From: Ochotona curzoniae | Lineage: Eukaryota; Chordata; Mammalia; Lagomorpha; Ochotonidae | DNA: 64,000 nt | Reading direction: 5' to 3' | Assembly (NCBI RefSeq): GCF_017591425.1 | Contig: NW_024465777.1 | Span: 4,960,001-5,024,000 of the forward strand | In this document: one piece after another, positions 24,740-34,420 of the stretch | Layout: each line of letters opens with the position of its first letter | Position numbering within the stretch: the stretch's first letter is position 1 | Position numbers and translations under genes: made by a program | The notes under the pieces: generated by a model | The model's database searches: none | Told to the model about the DNA's origin: nothing | Seen by the model: only the letters and a program-made list of their open reading frames with translations

Positions 24740-24850
24740 CACAAAGCTAAAAGCAGAGCAGGTGCTCCAGCTCCACACAGAAATGCAAATCACCTGCTTG
24801 GGAAAACCTGTTGGATCATGGAAAAACCCCAACTAAGAAGGGGCTATTGC
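24740..24850 (+). repeat. RC repeat, copy 1 (unclassified)
   Basis: It shares about 85-100 bases with 33735-33845, best at CAGAAATGCAAATCACCTGC and TGGGAAAACCTGTTGGA. The perfect octamer ATGCAAAT (POU/Oct site) is kept in both copies. Confidence 0.6.
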
Positions 24851-24852
24851 TA

Positions 24853-25168
24853 TGGTTTAACAAGCTAATCCTCCACCATCAATAGCCAGCACCCCATGTA
24901 AGTGCCAGTTTGTGTTCCAGCTGCTCTACTTCTGATCCAGCTCCCTGTTAATGCATCTGGGAAAGCAGTGGAGGGTGACCCAAGTCCTTGAGACCCTGTA
25001 CCCACATGGGAGACCTGGAAGAAGCTCCTGGCTCCTGACTTTGGATCAGCTCAGCAATGACCATTGCAGCCATCTGGGGAAGTGACAGCAGATGGAAGAT
25101 TTTTCCCTCTTTGTCTGTAAATCTGCCTTCCAATAAAAACAAATAAATCCCTTTTTTAAAAAAAAGCA
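24853..25168 (+). mobile_element. CSINE, full length
   Basis: The 5' end is worn (TATGGTTTAACAAGCTAATCC). It ends CCAATAAAAACAAATAAATCCC. Confidence 0.85.
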
Positions 25169-25180
25169 AAAAAATACTGG

Positions 25181-25500
25181 GCCCTGCATGGTAGTCTAGT
25201 GGCTAAAGTCCTTGCCTTGCACACGCCTGGGATCCCATATGAGCACTGGTTCCTGTTCCTGCTGCCCTGCTTCCCCTCCAGCTCCCTGTGGCCTGGGAAA
25301 GCAGTCGAGGATGGCCCAAAGTCTTGGGACACTGCACGTGTGGGAGACTTAGAAGAAGCTCCTGGCTCCTGGCTTTAGATTGGCTCAGCTGCTGCCATTG
25401 TGACCATTTGGGGAGTGAATCAGCAGATGGAAGATCTTCCTCTCTGTCTCTCCTCCTCTTTGTGGATCTGACTTTCCAATAAAAACACAAATCTTAAAAA
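25181..25500 (+). mobile_element. CSINE, full length
   Basis: It starts GGGCCCTGCATGGTAGTCTAG and ends CCAATAAAAACACAAATC. It lies in the tail zone of the copy before it. Confidence 0.9.
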
Positions 25501-26407
25501 AGAATGCTGCAATTGCAAATATGCCTGTTTGGTTTGTAGGTTCTGAGTAGCAGACAACATCTGGCTACACTGTCTTCTGTTTTTTTCACTGTTGTTCCAT
25601 CAACCCAGCTCTGTTCATTTTATCTGATGACTTCAACGGATTTTTCATCACCTATGACGTTAACCTCAATTGGTTGCTTCTTGGGACAATAACTCTCTGG
25701 AAGACTGAAAGCAAAGCATTGCCACCAGGTGGCACAGCCCAGAAAACAACTGAATTCAAAGCCTTCACCCCATGCCCTATGCCTTGGAAGATGTGAAAGA
25801 GTCAACATTTACCAACTCTGTTTTGTCTGTTTCATACCTATAGGAGTATTCAGAAGAAAAGAGGATTGTCCTTGTTAAACACTAAAGATTTTTGTTCCCT
25901 CAAGAAAATAAGATATGGTTCAGACAACCCTAACAGCTCTGGAAGCATTTCCCTAGCTCTCCAACATCTGCACGCCCACGTTTCTGCTGTGTCAGATCCC
26001 ACACTGAGTGGGAGTGTGTCTACTCCTGATTTGGGACTGACCATCCCTGGTGACCAGAGTACTCAGCTCCCTGAGTTAGGTATAGGAATATTGCTATGCT
26101 ACTCTTACTGCTGCTGTGCAATGATGGTGCACCTCCAAGGTAAGTCATTCAGGAGCTGCATTGGGTGTCATCATACTGCAGAGACTCTCCTTGGCTGAGC
26201 CTGGGAGGAAGGCTCAGCATCTATAGCTTTCTCTCCTCTAGTTCTGACAATTCCTACTCTGCCAGTGTCACCACTATGTGCCTTTCTATACAACAAGACT
26301 GGGCGCTGAGAAGACACTGGGGGAAGAGGCGTAGTGTAACTAAGCCCTGTTCTTTAGCCTTTAAATAGGTTTCATCAGATCCCAGTATCTCCTTAACCTG
26401 TAAATAT
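25501..26407. other. No recognised feature
   Basis: This is about 900 bases of single-copy-looking DNA. Frames up to 110 codons (25866-26198, plus) have no family signature. Confidence 0.4.
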
Positions 26408-26435
26408 TAGTTCATTCATTCATTCATTCACTCAT
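26408..26435 (+). repeat. TTCA tetranucleotide repeat
   Basis: Six imperfect TTCA units. Confidence 0.85.
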
Positions 26436-26439
26436 TCTT

Positions 26440-26560
26440 CCCCATACATCCTCCATATCTCGACACTCCCCACCCTAATTAGAAGCCCACATGTGCATAC
26501 ATCCTACTCAACTGTGTAAACAATACTAAAAATAAAATTTGAAAACATTTTAAAAAGATG
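26440..26560 (+). mobile_element. VR-related 3' tail, old
   Basis: CCTAATTAGAAGCCCACATG...ACTGTGTAAACAATACTAAAAATAAAATTTG parallels the end of the element at 22420-22725. Only the last 120 bases are present. Confidence 0.45.
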
Positions 26561-26654
26561 AATTCAGTAAGTTAAGAGAGTGCCACAGTCATCCTACCTT
26601 TAACCTAGGTAATGTATCCATAATGTCCTGTATTCAGAGACCTCTTGCAAGAAC

Positions 26655-26970
26655 ATGTAGACAGAGCCCGGCATGGTGGCCTAGCGGTTAAAGTCCTTGC
26701 CTTGAACACGCCGAGATTCTAATCTTGCCAGCCCTGCTTCCCATCAAGCTCCCTGCTTGTGGCCTGAGAAGGCAGTCAAGAACAGCCCAAAGACCTGGGA
26801 CCCTGCAACTGCATGGGAGACCTGGAGGAAGTTCCTGGCTCCTGGCTTCGGATTGGCGTAGCACCACCAATGAGGTCACTTGGGGAGTGAATCATCGGAC
26901 AGAAGATCTTCCTCTCTCTCTCTCCTCCTTTCTGTATATCTGACATTGTAATAAAAATAAATAAATCTTT

Positions 26971-26973
<3 letters not shown>
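26655..26973 (+). mobile_element. CSINE with internal deletion
   Basis: AACACGCCGAGATTCTAATC lacks the usual CCCATATGGGCGCCGG segment, which removes the region just before the B-box. The tail grades into an AC repeat. Confidence 0.9.

Positions 26974-27026
<53 letters not shown>
26974..27026 (+). repeat. (AC)n microsatellite in SINE tail
   Basis: About 26 uninterrupted AC units begin directly at the CSINE A tail. Confidence 0.97.
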
Positions 27027-27029
<3 letters not shown>

Positions 27030-27114
27030 GCAGGACTCTGGATTGCAGGCCTTGAAATTCTTTCATCATCTCTATAGCTAACATATGGTATTGGGCTTCA
27101 CTTACCTGCTTGAA

Positions 27115-27360
27115 AGACATAGTAACAGAAAAAAGGAGGCAAATCTTCGATTTGCTGATTCTCTCTCCAAATGACCACAATAGTTAGAACTCGGCCAGGC
27201 CCAAGCCAGAAGCCTGAAATTCCATCTGGGTCTTCCACATGGATGACAGGAGCCCAAGGACTTGGACCATCTCCTGCTGTTTTCCTAAGTGTATTGGCTG
27301 AATCAGAAGCAGAGCAGCTGAGGTTCCAGTGAGTGCTCAAATGACATGCTGACAGTGCAG
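27115..27360 (-). mobile_element. CSINE, old, ends at VR5
   Basis: The body runs from CAAATCTTCGATTTGCTG to AGTGCTCAAATGACATGC and stops where VR5 begins. Confidence 0.65.
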
Positions 27361-28549
27361 GGAGGTGCCCTCTGTTTCTCTAATGGGCCCACTCCCACTC
27401 CTCGATCCTGCACTCTCCAGGTGTGTCAGCAATTTAACTTGACAAAGTTGGCCCCCAGTTCCAGTATCTGCCAGCTGATGCTGCGGCAAAGCCCAAACAA
27501 CCCTCACCAACTCTGATCTAAGCATGCACCAGTAGGAACCATCAACCCAGCCTGGCTTTTCCCTGATCCAGCTCACATGAGGCCCACAGGTGTTGTAGCC
27601 CTATCCAGCCTGGTCTGTCCCCATCCCCAACTTATGCTTCTCCAGTGGGCGAGGTGTTTCAGCATGGGAATCCCACACAGAACCACTACTGGCTTTGCCC
27701 CCTCCCTCCCTTGTCTCACATGTGCTGGTTGGGTGCTGTGGCCCAGTCTGGCATAGCCTGCCTCACCTCAGCATTTGCCAGTGGGTGCTGTAGCCTAGCT
27801 GGGCCTGGCCTACCCCCAATTCCAGCTGACGCTGGTAGGGGTTACCGCCCAGCTCAGCCCAGCCAGCCCCCAGTGCTGGCCCTCAGATGAACTGGCATGT
27901 GTTGCAACCGAACCAAGCCTGACCCACACTCCATTCTGGTGCTCAGATTCACCAGTGGGTGATATGAACTCGTCCTGCCTGGTTCATCCCCGACCTTAGC
28001 CAAATGTATGCTGATGGGTACTGTTCCCTGGCCTGATCTGAGCTGCTCCCTATTGTATTTCTGGTGCTCACCTGTGGGGCTGTGCCCCATCAGAGTTTTC
28101 CAAGCTCCCCCATCAGAACCTCTCCGAATGTCAGATCTGGTGCCAATGGGTGGGTCCATTGGCCAGCCCTACTTAGACCACCTCCTGTCCTAGCAGGAAC
28201 AGTGTCTCTTCCTGACCAATCTTCAATCCATTCTGGTTTTTATTGTTGGGTGTTACAACCCAACCAAGCCGGGTCCACACGTAGACACAGCTCACACCTG
28301 GTTCAGCAGGGGCAAAGACCTAGCCTAGCCTGTCCTACATCTATCCTGATTCTCACAAGCAACAGTGGGTGCTGGGGTCTATCCCAGTCCGGCACACCCC
28401 AGATCCAGTCCACACTTATGCTGAGGTAGACTGCAACCATATCCAGACCAGACCACAGCCCCCAGTCCAGTCCCCATGCTCACCAGTGGGACCCACAACC
28501 CAGCCAGGGCATCCCTTTAGCTCCCCAAACAGGCCTGTTCCCAGCTATA
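27361..28549 (-). mobile_element. VR5: antisense VNTR body without 3' domain
   Basis: Tandem-unit sequence only, in the orientation opposite to VR6/7. It starts abruptly at 27361 inside the unit array and ends at about 28549, where a 5'-truncated CSINE begins. The 3' unique domain and A tail that a simple retroposon insertion should have are missing, so it probably arrived by inverted duplication or later lost its end. Segment 27385-27668 is about 98% identical, in inverse, to 29869-30151; the remainder matches at roughly 80%. Confidence 0.72.
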
Positions 28550-28800
28550 GATGCTCCACCTCTGATCCAGCTCCCTGTTAACGCACCTGTGAAAGCAGCA
28601 GAAGATGCCCCAAATCCTTGGACCCTTGAACCCATGTAGGAGAGACCTAGAGGAAGCTCCTGGCTCCCAACTTCAGACAGACCCAACTCCAACTATTGTT
28701 ACCATTTGGGGAGTGAACCAGCAGATAGAAGATGTTGCTCTCACACTCTTTCTCTCTATATAAAACTGCCTTTCAAATAAAAATAAACAAATCCTTAAAC
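28550..28800 (+). mobile_element. CSINE, 5' truncated
   Basis: It starts at the CTCCACCTCTGATCCAGC block and runs to TTTCAAATAAAAATAAACAAATCC. The promoter end is missing. Confidence 0.82.
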
Positions 28801-28903
28801 ACAAACAAGCAACCTGTGATCAGGTCATTCTAAATTGGCCTTAATTGATGCTTGAGTTTTTAATCTCCAACCATCTGTACCTGGGGATCTAATCGAAATT
28901 CCA

Positions 28904-29217
28904 GGGCCCAACTCAATGGCTCAGTTGGCTAATCCTCCACCTTCAAGTGCCAGGTTCCCAAATGAGTGCCAGTTTGTGGCCCGGCTGCTCCACTTCCCAT
29001 CCTGCTCCTACTTATGGCCTGGCAAAGCAATCGAGGCTGGCCCAAAACATTGGGACCCTGCATCCATGTGGGAAACCCAGAAGAAGCTCCTGGCTTCGGA
29101 TTGGCTCAGCTCTAGCCATTGTGGCCATTTGAGGAGTGAACCATCAGATGGAAGATCTTCCTCTCTGTCTCACCTCCTCTCTGTATATCCACCTTTCCAA
29201 TAAAAATAATAATAATA
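28904..29217 (+). mobile_element. CSINE, full length
   Basis: It starts GGGCCCAACTCAATGGC and ends CCAATAAAAATAATAATAATA. Its tail hosts the next insertion. Confidence 0.92.
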
Positions 29218-29545
29218 GGGCCCAGCGCGATGGCGCAGTGGTTAAGGTCCTTGCCTTGCATGCCCAGAATCCCATATGGGCGCTGGTTCTAATCCCGGCG
29301 GCCCCCACTTCCCATCCAGCTCCCTGCCTGTGGCCCGGGAAAGCAGTCGAGGACGGACCAAAGCTTTGGGACCCTGCACCCGTGTGGGAGACCCGGAAGA
29401 AGTTCCTGGTTCCCGGCTTCAGACCGGCCGTTAGCATCATTTGGGGAGTGAATCATTGGATGGAAGATCTTCCTCTCTGTCTCTCCTCTCTGTATATCCG
29501 CCTTTCCAATAAAAATAAAATAAATATTTAAAAAATAATAATAAG
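29218..29545 (+). mobile_element. CSINE, young, in tail of previous copy
   Basis: It starts GGGCCCAGCGCGATGGCGCAG with a good B-box. The AATAATAATA of the host tail reappears after its own tail as a target duplication. Confidence 0.92.
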
Positions 29546-29669
29546 TAAATAAATCTAAAAAAGGGTCTACCTATAGAGGTGCTGAAGAACAAAAGCAGAC
29601 TAAATTAGGGAAGAAATGTAAGTGGAGGCAGCCCACTGCTTATACATCAAAAGTGGCAAATGACACATT

Positions 29670-30395
29670 ACAGCTGGGATAGAATGCTGGCTGGGCTGGG
29701 CTAGATTATAACCCTCACCAGCTGGAATTGGGGGTAGGCTGGGCCAGGCCAGACTACAGCATCCACTGGCAAATGCTGTGAGGTGGGCCATACCAGACTG
29801 GGCTGTAGTGCCCAACCAGTAGGAACCATGGAGGGAGGGGGAAAGCTGATAGGGGGAATGTGGAGGGCCCCATGCTGGAACACCTCGCCCACTGGAGAAG
29901 CATAAGTTGGGGATGGGGACAGACCAGGCTGGATAGGGCTACAACACCTGTGGGCCTCATGTGAGCTGGATCAGGGAAAAGCCAGGCTGGGTTGATGGTT
30001 CCTACTGGTGCATGCTTAGATCAGAGTTGGTGAGGGTTGTTTGGGCTTTGCCGCAGCGTCAGCTGGCAGATACTGGCACAGGGGCCAACTTTGTCAAGTT
30101 AAACTGCTGACACACCTGGAGAGTGCAGGATCGAGGAGTGGGAGTGGGCCCAGTAGGGAACTAAGAAATAGTGGGCACATCCTTCTCGGGTTACCACTCC
30201 CTCTTGGGAGAACATGAAAACCAGGACTGGGGCAGATGTGGCTGGACAGAACGGCACCCACCAGCATGTGTGTGGGCTTAATAGTGGGCTGGTTGGGTTG
30301 AACTAGGCTTTAAGGCCCATTGACATGCTGAATGGGATGTGGGACAGACTGGACCAATCTGCTGTACACACTGACAAGCATGGAAACCAGGACAG
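29670..30395 (+). mobile_element. VR6: 5' part of the split VR element
   Basis: Tandem units begin at CAGCTGGGATAGAATGC directly after the 5' target-site copy (AAAAGTGGCAAATGACACATT, 29649-29669). The matching 3' target-site copy (AAAAGTGGCACACATT) stands at 33398-33413 after VR7. So 29670-30395 plus 32519-33397 form one insertion of about 1.6 kb, interrupted at GGACAG by the retroviral LTR. Confidence 0.83.
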
Positions 30396-30701
30396 TGTTA
30401 GGAGCCGTGTACTATACCCACACTGAAGCCATTTTGAATATAGAACTATGGGCCAGCTAGCTAGATGCTTGGGAAAGAAGTTATGAAACTAATCACACGC
30501 TTAGCTTCAATTGTTTCTAGCACCTGTTTTAGAATGTGATTTATGCTGTACCTGCCGACATCTTGTTACTGATTACCTATGCTATTGTTGATATGCTGGT
30601 TACTATTGTGGATATGGTGGCTGCTCAAGAACAATCGGTCTGGAGACCATGACTTGCGTCCTAGTTTCTCCTTTCCTCCCTGAGCCTTAGTTACTGAAGA
30701 G

Positions 30702-30709
30702 TATAAAAA
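30702..30709 (+). promoter_or_regulatory. LTR TATA box
   Basis: TATAAAAA lies in the LTR, about 10 bases upstream of the CSINE insertion, so the original transcription start has been pushed away by about 340 bases. Confidence 0.75.
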
Positions 30710-30718
30710 CCCTCAATT

Positions 30719-31048
30719 GGGCCCGGGGCGGTGGCGCAAGTGGTTAAAGGTCCTCGCCTTGCACACCCGGGATCCCATATGGGCGCCGGTTCTAATCCCG
30801 CAGCCCCACTTCCCTTCCAGCTCCCTGCCCGTGGCCCGGGAAGGCAGTCGAGGACGGCCCAAAGCTTTGGGAACCTGCACCCGCGTGGGAGACCCGGAAG
30901 AGGCTCCTGGCTTCAGAGCGGCATAGTATCGGCCCATTGCGCTCACTTGGGGAGTGAATCATGGGACGGAAGATCTTCCTCTCTGTCTCTCCTCTCTGTA
31001 TATCCGCCTTTCCAATAAAAAAAATAATAAAAATAAATCTTTAAAAAA
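30719..31048 (+). mobile_element. CSINE, young, inside the LTR, with TSD
   Basis: AAAAACCCTCAATT occurs at 30705-30718 and exactly again at 31049-31062. The SINE is in the same sense as the LTR and close to the apparent consensus. It therefore entered after the provirus. Confidence 0.97.
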
Positions 31049-31068
31049 AAAAACCCTCAATTAAGATC

Positions 31069-31074
31069 AATAAA
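31069..31074 (+). terminator. LTR polyadenylation signal
   Basis: AATAAA in GATCAATAAACTGACAGC, followed by the U5 stretch CTTGCTGTCC. In the SINE-free LTR it would stand only some 25 bases from the TATA box, a compact arrangement. Confidence 0.75.
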
Positions 31075-31187
31075 CTGACAGCTTGATCAGACATCCTGTC
31101 TTGCTGTCCATTCTTCGTGTCTCTTGTCCCCCAATCTCTCCTAGGTGGTTGCGACCCCCGTTGACTGTCCTGCTGGACGGGACAATT

Positions 31188-31202
31188 TGGCGCCCAACGT
31201 GG
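31188..31202 (+). promoter_or_regulatory. Primer-binding site, tRNA-Lys(1,2) type
   Basis: TGGCGCCCAACGTGG matches the primer-binding site complementary to the 3' end of tRNA-Lys1,2, as used by type D betaretroviruses and some lentiviruses. The last three bases of the usual 18 differ (CTG instead of GGC). Confidence 0.85.
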
Positions 31203-31350
31203 CTGGTGTGCAGACCACCGACAGGGAGATCGCCACGCAAAAGGAGAGGCTTCTCGAAGTGGTGTTGAATAGAACACCGGGTGAGCAGTTTCACGGTTGA
31301 TCCGCCGGAAGTCGTGCTCGGGGAAATTCGTGGTGCAAATCTTACGGAGT

Positions 31351-31360
31351 TAAGGTAAGA
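31351..31360 (+). promoter_or_regulatory. Splice donor in ERV leader
   Basis: TAAGGTAAGA gives AAG|GTAAGA, a near-perfect 5' splice site immediately before the gag remnant, where retroviral leaders carry their major donor. Confidence 0.65.
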
Positions 31361-31510
31361 TTGGGACAAGCATTATCACAGCAAGAATTATTCTTGCAAG
31401 GTTTTATCAGTCTTATAGACTTATTCAAGACACGAGGAATTTGGGTGATTAAAAAAGACCTCAAAACCTTTTTGGATTTTGTTGGTCAGATTTACCCCTG
31501 GCATCCGTAG
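31361..31510 (+). pseudogene. ERV gag matrix N-terminal remnant
   Basis: Fifty codons are open from TTG at 31361 to TAG at 31508-31510. The sequence begins with the Gly-Gln-Ala-Leu-Ser context of betaretroviral matrix, including the glycine that is normally myristoylated. A TRG...K.DL..F..F.G motif and a PW.P motif follow at the spacing typical of that family. The expected ATG is broken (ATTGGG, an extra T or substitution) and the frame stops after 50 codons, so it cannot be a working Gag. Nothing of capsid, pro, pol or env follows. Confidence 0.75.
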
Positions 31511-32518
31511 GAAGGTTCTATATAAGTCATTTAAGGTTTATTAAAAAAAAAGAAGAAGAAGAAGAAAAAGAAAAAAAAATGTGTTCTGTAACTTGATTTA
31601 ACAAAAGTAATCTGATATAGAGTGGTCCAAATCCACTGTTAAATTAACCTAAAGCATGAGATGAATTATGTGTGCTTGTTTTACAAAATATCTCCAGGTT
31701 AAAGTATTTCAAAGAAGAGGTTAGAAGTTGCAAAAGATTTGATAGTTATGTGCCTCTGTTCTGACATGTTTGGTGTTTGTGTTTATGTTTGTTTTGTCAA
31801 TATTGTTGGTGTTCTTTTTGTCCGGACAAAAACTAAATTTTGTTTTAATACTCTTCCTCCAGTTGTGCCTTTGTCTTGAATTGTTAAATTTTTGTTCTTG
31901 TTCTGAATTGGGTGCATGTGTGACTGACTGACAGACGAGATGGGACGGACCATGACTAACCTCCTTTTTCCCTCCTGGTAAATAATTTTAGAGAGGTTTA
32001 ACAAATTTAACAGAACCTGGCCAGACCAGATTCCCCACCTCCACTGGGGAAAGGTTCGTGTGTCACTTTCTTGCTGTTTGGTCTTCAACTTACAGTGTTG
32101 TCCTTGCATTGATTAAGTCTAACATACACTACTCAACATGTTCAGTTAAATGCTAAAGGTACTTTTTGTTTAACTCATTTAGGCCTCTAAATTCTTCATA
32201 GTTCTAAACCAAGTCTCATAAATTTGAGGGCTCTAGTAGGATCCCTGGAACTCTCAAAGATTGAGACAAAATTTGAATAATGTGCTTGTCATTTAAAATA
32301 ATTTGGATTATAATCTCGCAATATTAGAAAAGTATGCTAAATTTGTTGCATCATATATACTATTAAAGTAGGTGAGCATTTATGCTCATTGGTTGAAATG
32401 TTTCCTATTCATAAAATTGATTCAGATTGTAAATTACTTGTGTTCTTATTTACAAGGAAGTATGTGAGATTTTGCCTTGCAGGAGAACAATGAATTCTTT
32501 AAAGATGTATAGTAAAAT
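31511..32518 (+). mobile_element. ERV internal region, non-coding
   Basis: This is about 1 kb of AT-rich sequence between the gag remnant and VR7, without a recognisable retroviral frame. It contains an A/AAG-rich tract (31540-31580). It ends TTTTGCCTTGCAG|GAGAAC (about 32472-32489), which looks like a splice acceptor, about 30 bases before the junction with VR7. The layout recalls non-autonomous elements such as mouse ETn, where viral genes are replaced by other sequence. Confidence 0.55.
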
Positions 32519-33397
32519 TGCTGTACACACTGACAAGCATGGGAACCAGGACAGGGGGAGGGCCTGGTGGGGGTTATTGGGAGTCACCCCAATTAGGCTG
32601 CAGCTCCCATTGGTTTGCATGAGGGTCGAGTGTGTGGTGGGTAGAAGCAGGCTGGACTGCAACACCCATTGATTTGTGTGGAAGACAGGGCTGGAAACAG
32701 AACTGACCCAGCAATTGCAACCTCCAGCAAATGCATAAGCTGATCTGGGCAATGAATTGTGCTGGACCCTCTATGGGCCAGTACACACAAGAATCAGGCC
32801 TAGGATCACTTCTGACGAAGTTTCTTTGGGTATCCATCCCTCCAACTGAATCGCTGGACTCAGAACACCATCCATGAAGAGAATTGCAGGTTCCACGGTC
32901 TGACCATGGAGTGCAAGTGTCAAAACTGAGTCTCCTCAGAGGCTCAGACGGAGCAGTGGACAGCATATCCAGGTGCACATGGAGGATATGACAGTATACC
33001 GGAGCCTGCAGAGGACACCAGGTACCACAACAACAGACAGAACAAATCAATCAACTACCCCAGCCATATGTTGGCAGTGAAAAACTGGGTGAATGGACTC
33101 TAAGTTGGACTATGTCAATCAGTGGATTCTGCAGCGACTTCATTGTGCTTGGAATGGCAAGATTGGCAACAATTCATAACTGTTGAACTATCAAACCCAC
33201 TTGAGCAGGACCCTTGGAGCATGCCCCACATCAGGGACCTGGGATGGGTGGGAGACTGGGTGGGGCCTCTCCCTTTATCTCCCCCTTTACCCCAGGTACA
33301 GAAAAAAATGTGGAAATAATAGTCTTACCTACTTTCCTGTAGCCCTTGACACTTTGTGCCCTAATCAACTATGTAAAGATTGACAAAAATAAATAAA
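32519..33397 (+). mobile_element. VR7: 3' part of the split VR element
   Basis: It begins by repeating the last 36 bases of VR6 (30360-30395 against 32519-32554, one mismatch). It continues through tandem units (to about 32790), the long form of the 3' unique domain (32871-33300), and ends GATTGACAAAAATAAATAAA before the 3' target-site copy at 33398. The first 250 bases are about 99% identical to 11797-12050 in VR2. The 158-codon minus-strand frame here (32574-33050) is not conserved in other copies. Confidence 0.85.
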
Positions 33398-33734
33398 AAA
33401 AGTGGCACACATTGGAACTATTAGGTCCAATAACACTGCTGATAAAACCCCGGAATTTCATGGAATTTCACAAATTCCATGCCTAGAAAAGCTCTGCCAG
33501 CAATGTTCCAGAAGGGTTCACATCCATTAATGCTCCTATCTGACTGCGGCCTGGGCTCTCATTCTTTCTCCCTCTCTCCTCTCCTTTTGCCTTTCAAATA
33601 GGGAGAGATTTTAAAATGTTAAAAGATAGCATCCATGCTGGGTAACCCATAGAAAGTCATGCACCCTGGTTTGAAGGCAGCTGACCTAATAAATGAAATA
33701 AACCTGTGGAGGGTGGCCCCAAGACATTTGGTGG

Positions 33735-33845
33735 AGTCCCTAAATGAAAAGTGTGTGCTCCCCAGCTCTGTCCAGATATGCAAATCACCTACCTGGGAAA
33801 ACCTGTTAGACCACAGGAAACTCATCCTACTGAGGAAATACTGCG
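33735..33845 (+). repeat. RC repeat, copy 2
   Basis: Matches 24740-24850, including CCAGCTCTGTCCAGATATGCAAATCACC and GGGAAAACCTGTTAGA in shortened form. Sequence outside this block does not match, so this is a true shared element. Confidence 0.6.
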
Positions 33846-33849
33846 GTTA

Positions 33850-34420
33850 TAAGCATGCCGACAGGTGCTGCAGCTTACCCTGGTCGTGCCTGTTCCCAGC
33901 TTTTGTGCTCACCAGTGGGAGTTGTGCCTGGCAGGAAAGTTCTCCAAGTTCCCCTGCGAGGCATGTTCCCAGCCTCAGATTGTACTTGTGCCAGCAGGGG
34001 CAGCAGCCCTGTCTTGGTACAGCCTGCCCTCAGTGTTAACCCTTGTGTGCACTGGCAGGTGCTACAGCCTGGCCATACCCAGTCTTTTCCCAGCCCTAAC
34101 CGCCATGAGTGTCAAGAGGGTTCCTATCAGGTGAGTTCTGTGGTCCAGCCCGACAGCCTGTCACCACCTCCAGTTCTCTGCGTAACCCAGTTGTTGCTGC
34201 TGGTTGCCACAGAGGCAGGTCCACAAGTCCCCAAGAGAATCTTGGCCCAGATCTGGTTCTCTGGCATTCTAGTGGGTGCTGTAGCCCAGCCCGACATGGT
34301 CCACTGTTGCTCTGACATTCACAGGTGGGTACTGCAACCTAATCCAGGCAGGCATGGCTCCCAGCCCAGCTTTTGTGAGCACCAGCAGGCAGCAGATGAT
34401 GCTATTTAGTTCAGCCCAGA
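33850..34420 (-). mobile_element. VR8: antisense VNTR fragment
   Basis: Degenerate tandem units (GTGGGTGCTGTAGCCCAGCC type on the plus strand) with no 3' domain. Divergence from the other copies is high. Confidence 0.6.

Larger units (their letters stand above)
30396..31184 (+). mobile_element. Betaretrovirus-like ERV 5' LTR
   Basis: It starts TGTTAGGAGCCG, ends CGGGACA, and is followed two to three bases later by a primer-binding site. It has a TATA box at 30702-30709 and AATAAA at 31069-31074. Removing the 330 bp CSINE and its 14 bp duplication leaves an LTR of about 445 bases, the size of IAP or type D LTRs. No 3' LTR is found in the window. The U3-TATA-AATAAA-U5 order is intact apart from the SINE. 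Confidence 0.85.

Noticed and set aside
32472..32489. TTTTGCCTTGCAG|GAGAAC as a true exon border
   Set aside because: It fits a 3' splice site and may serve the ERV donor at 31351, but no coding exon follows, only VR sequence. Reported as an observation, not as a gene.
32574..33050. 158-codon minus-strand frame in VR7
   Set aside because: It lies antisense in a repeat. The related VR2 region gives shorter, differently broken frames, so it is not conserved.
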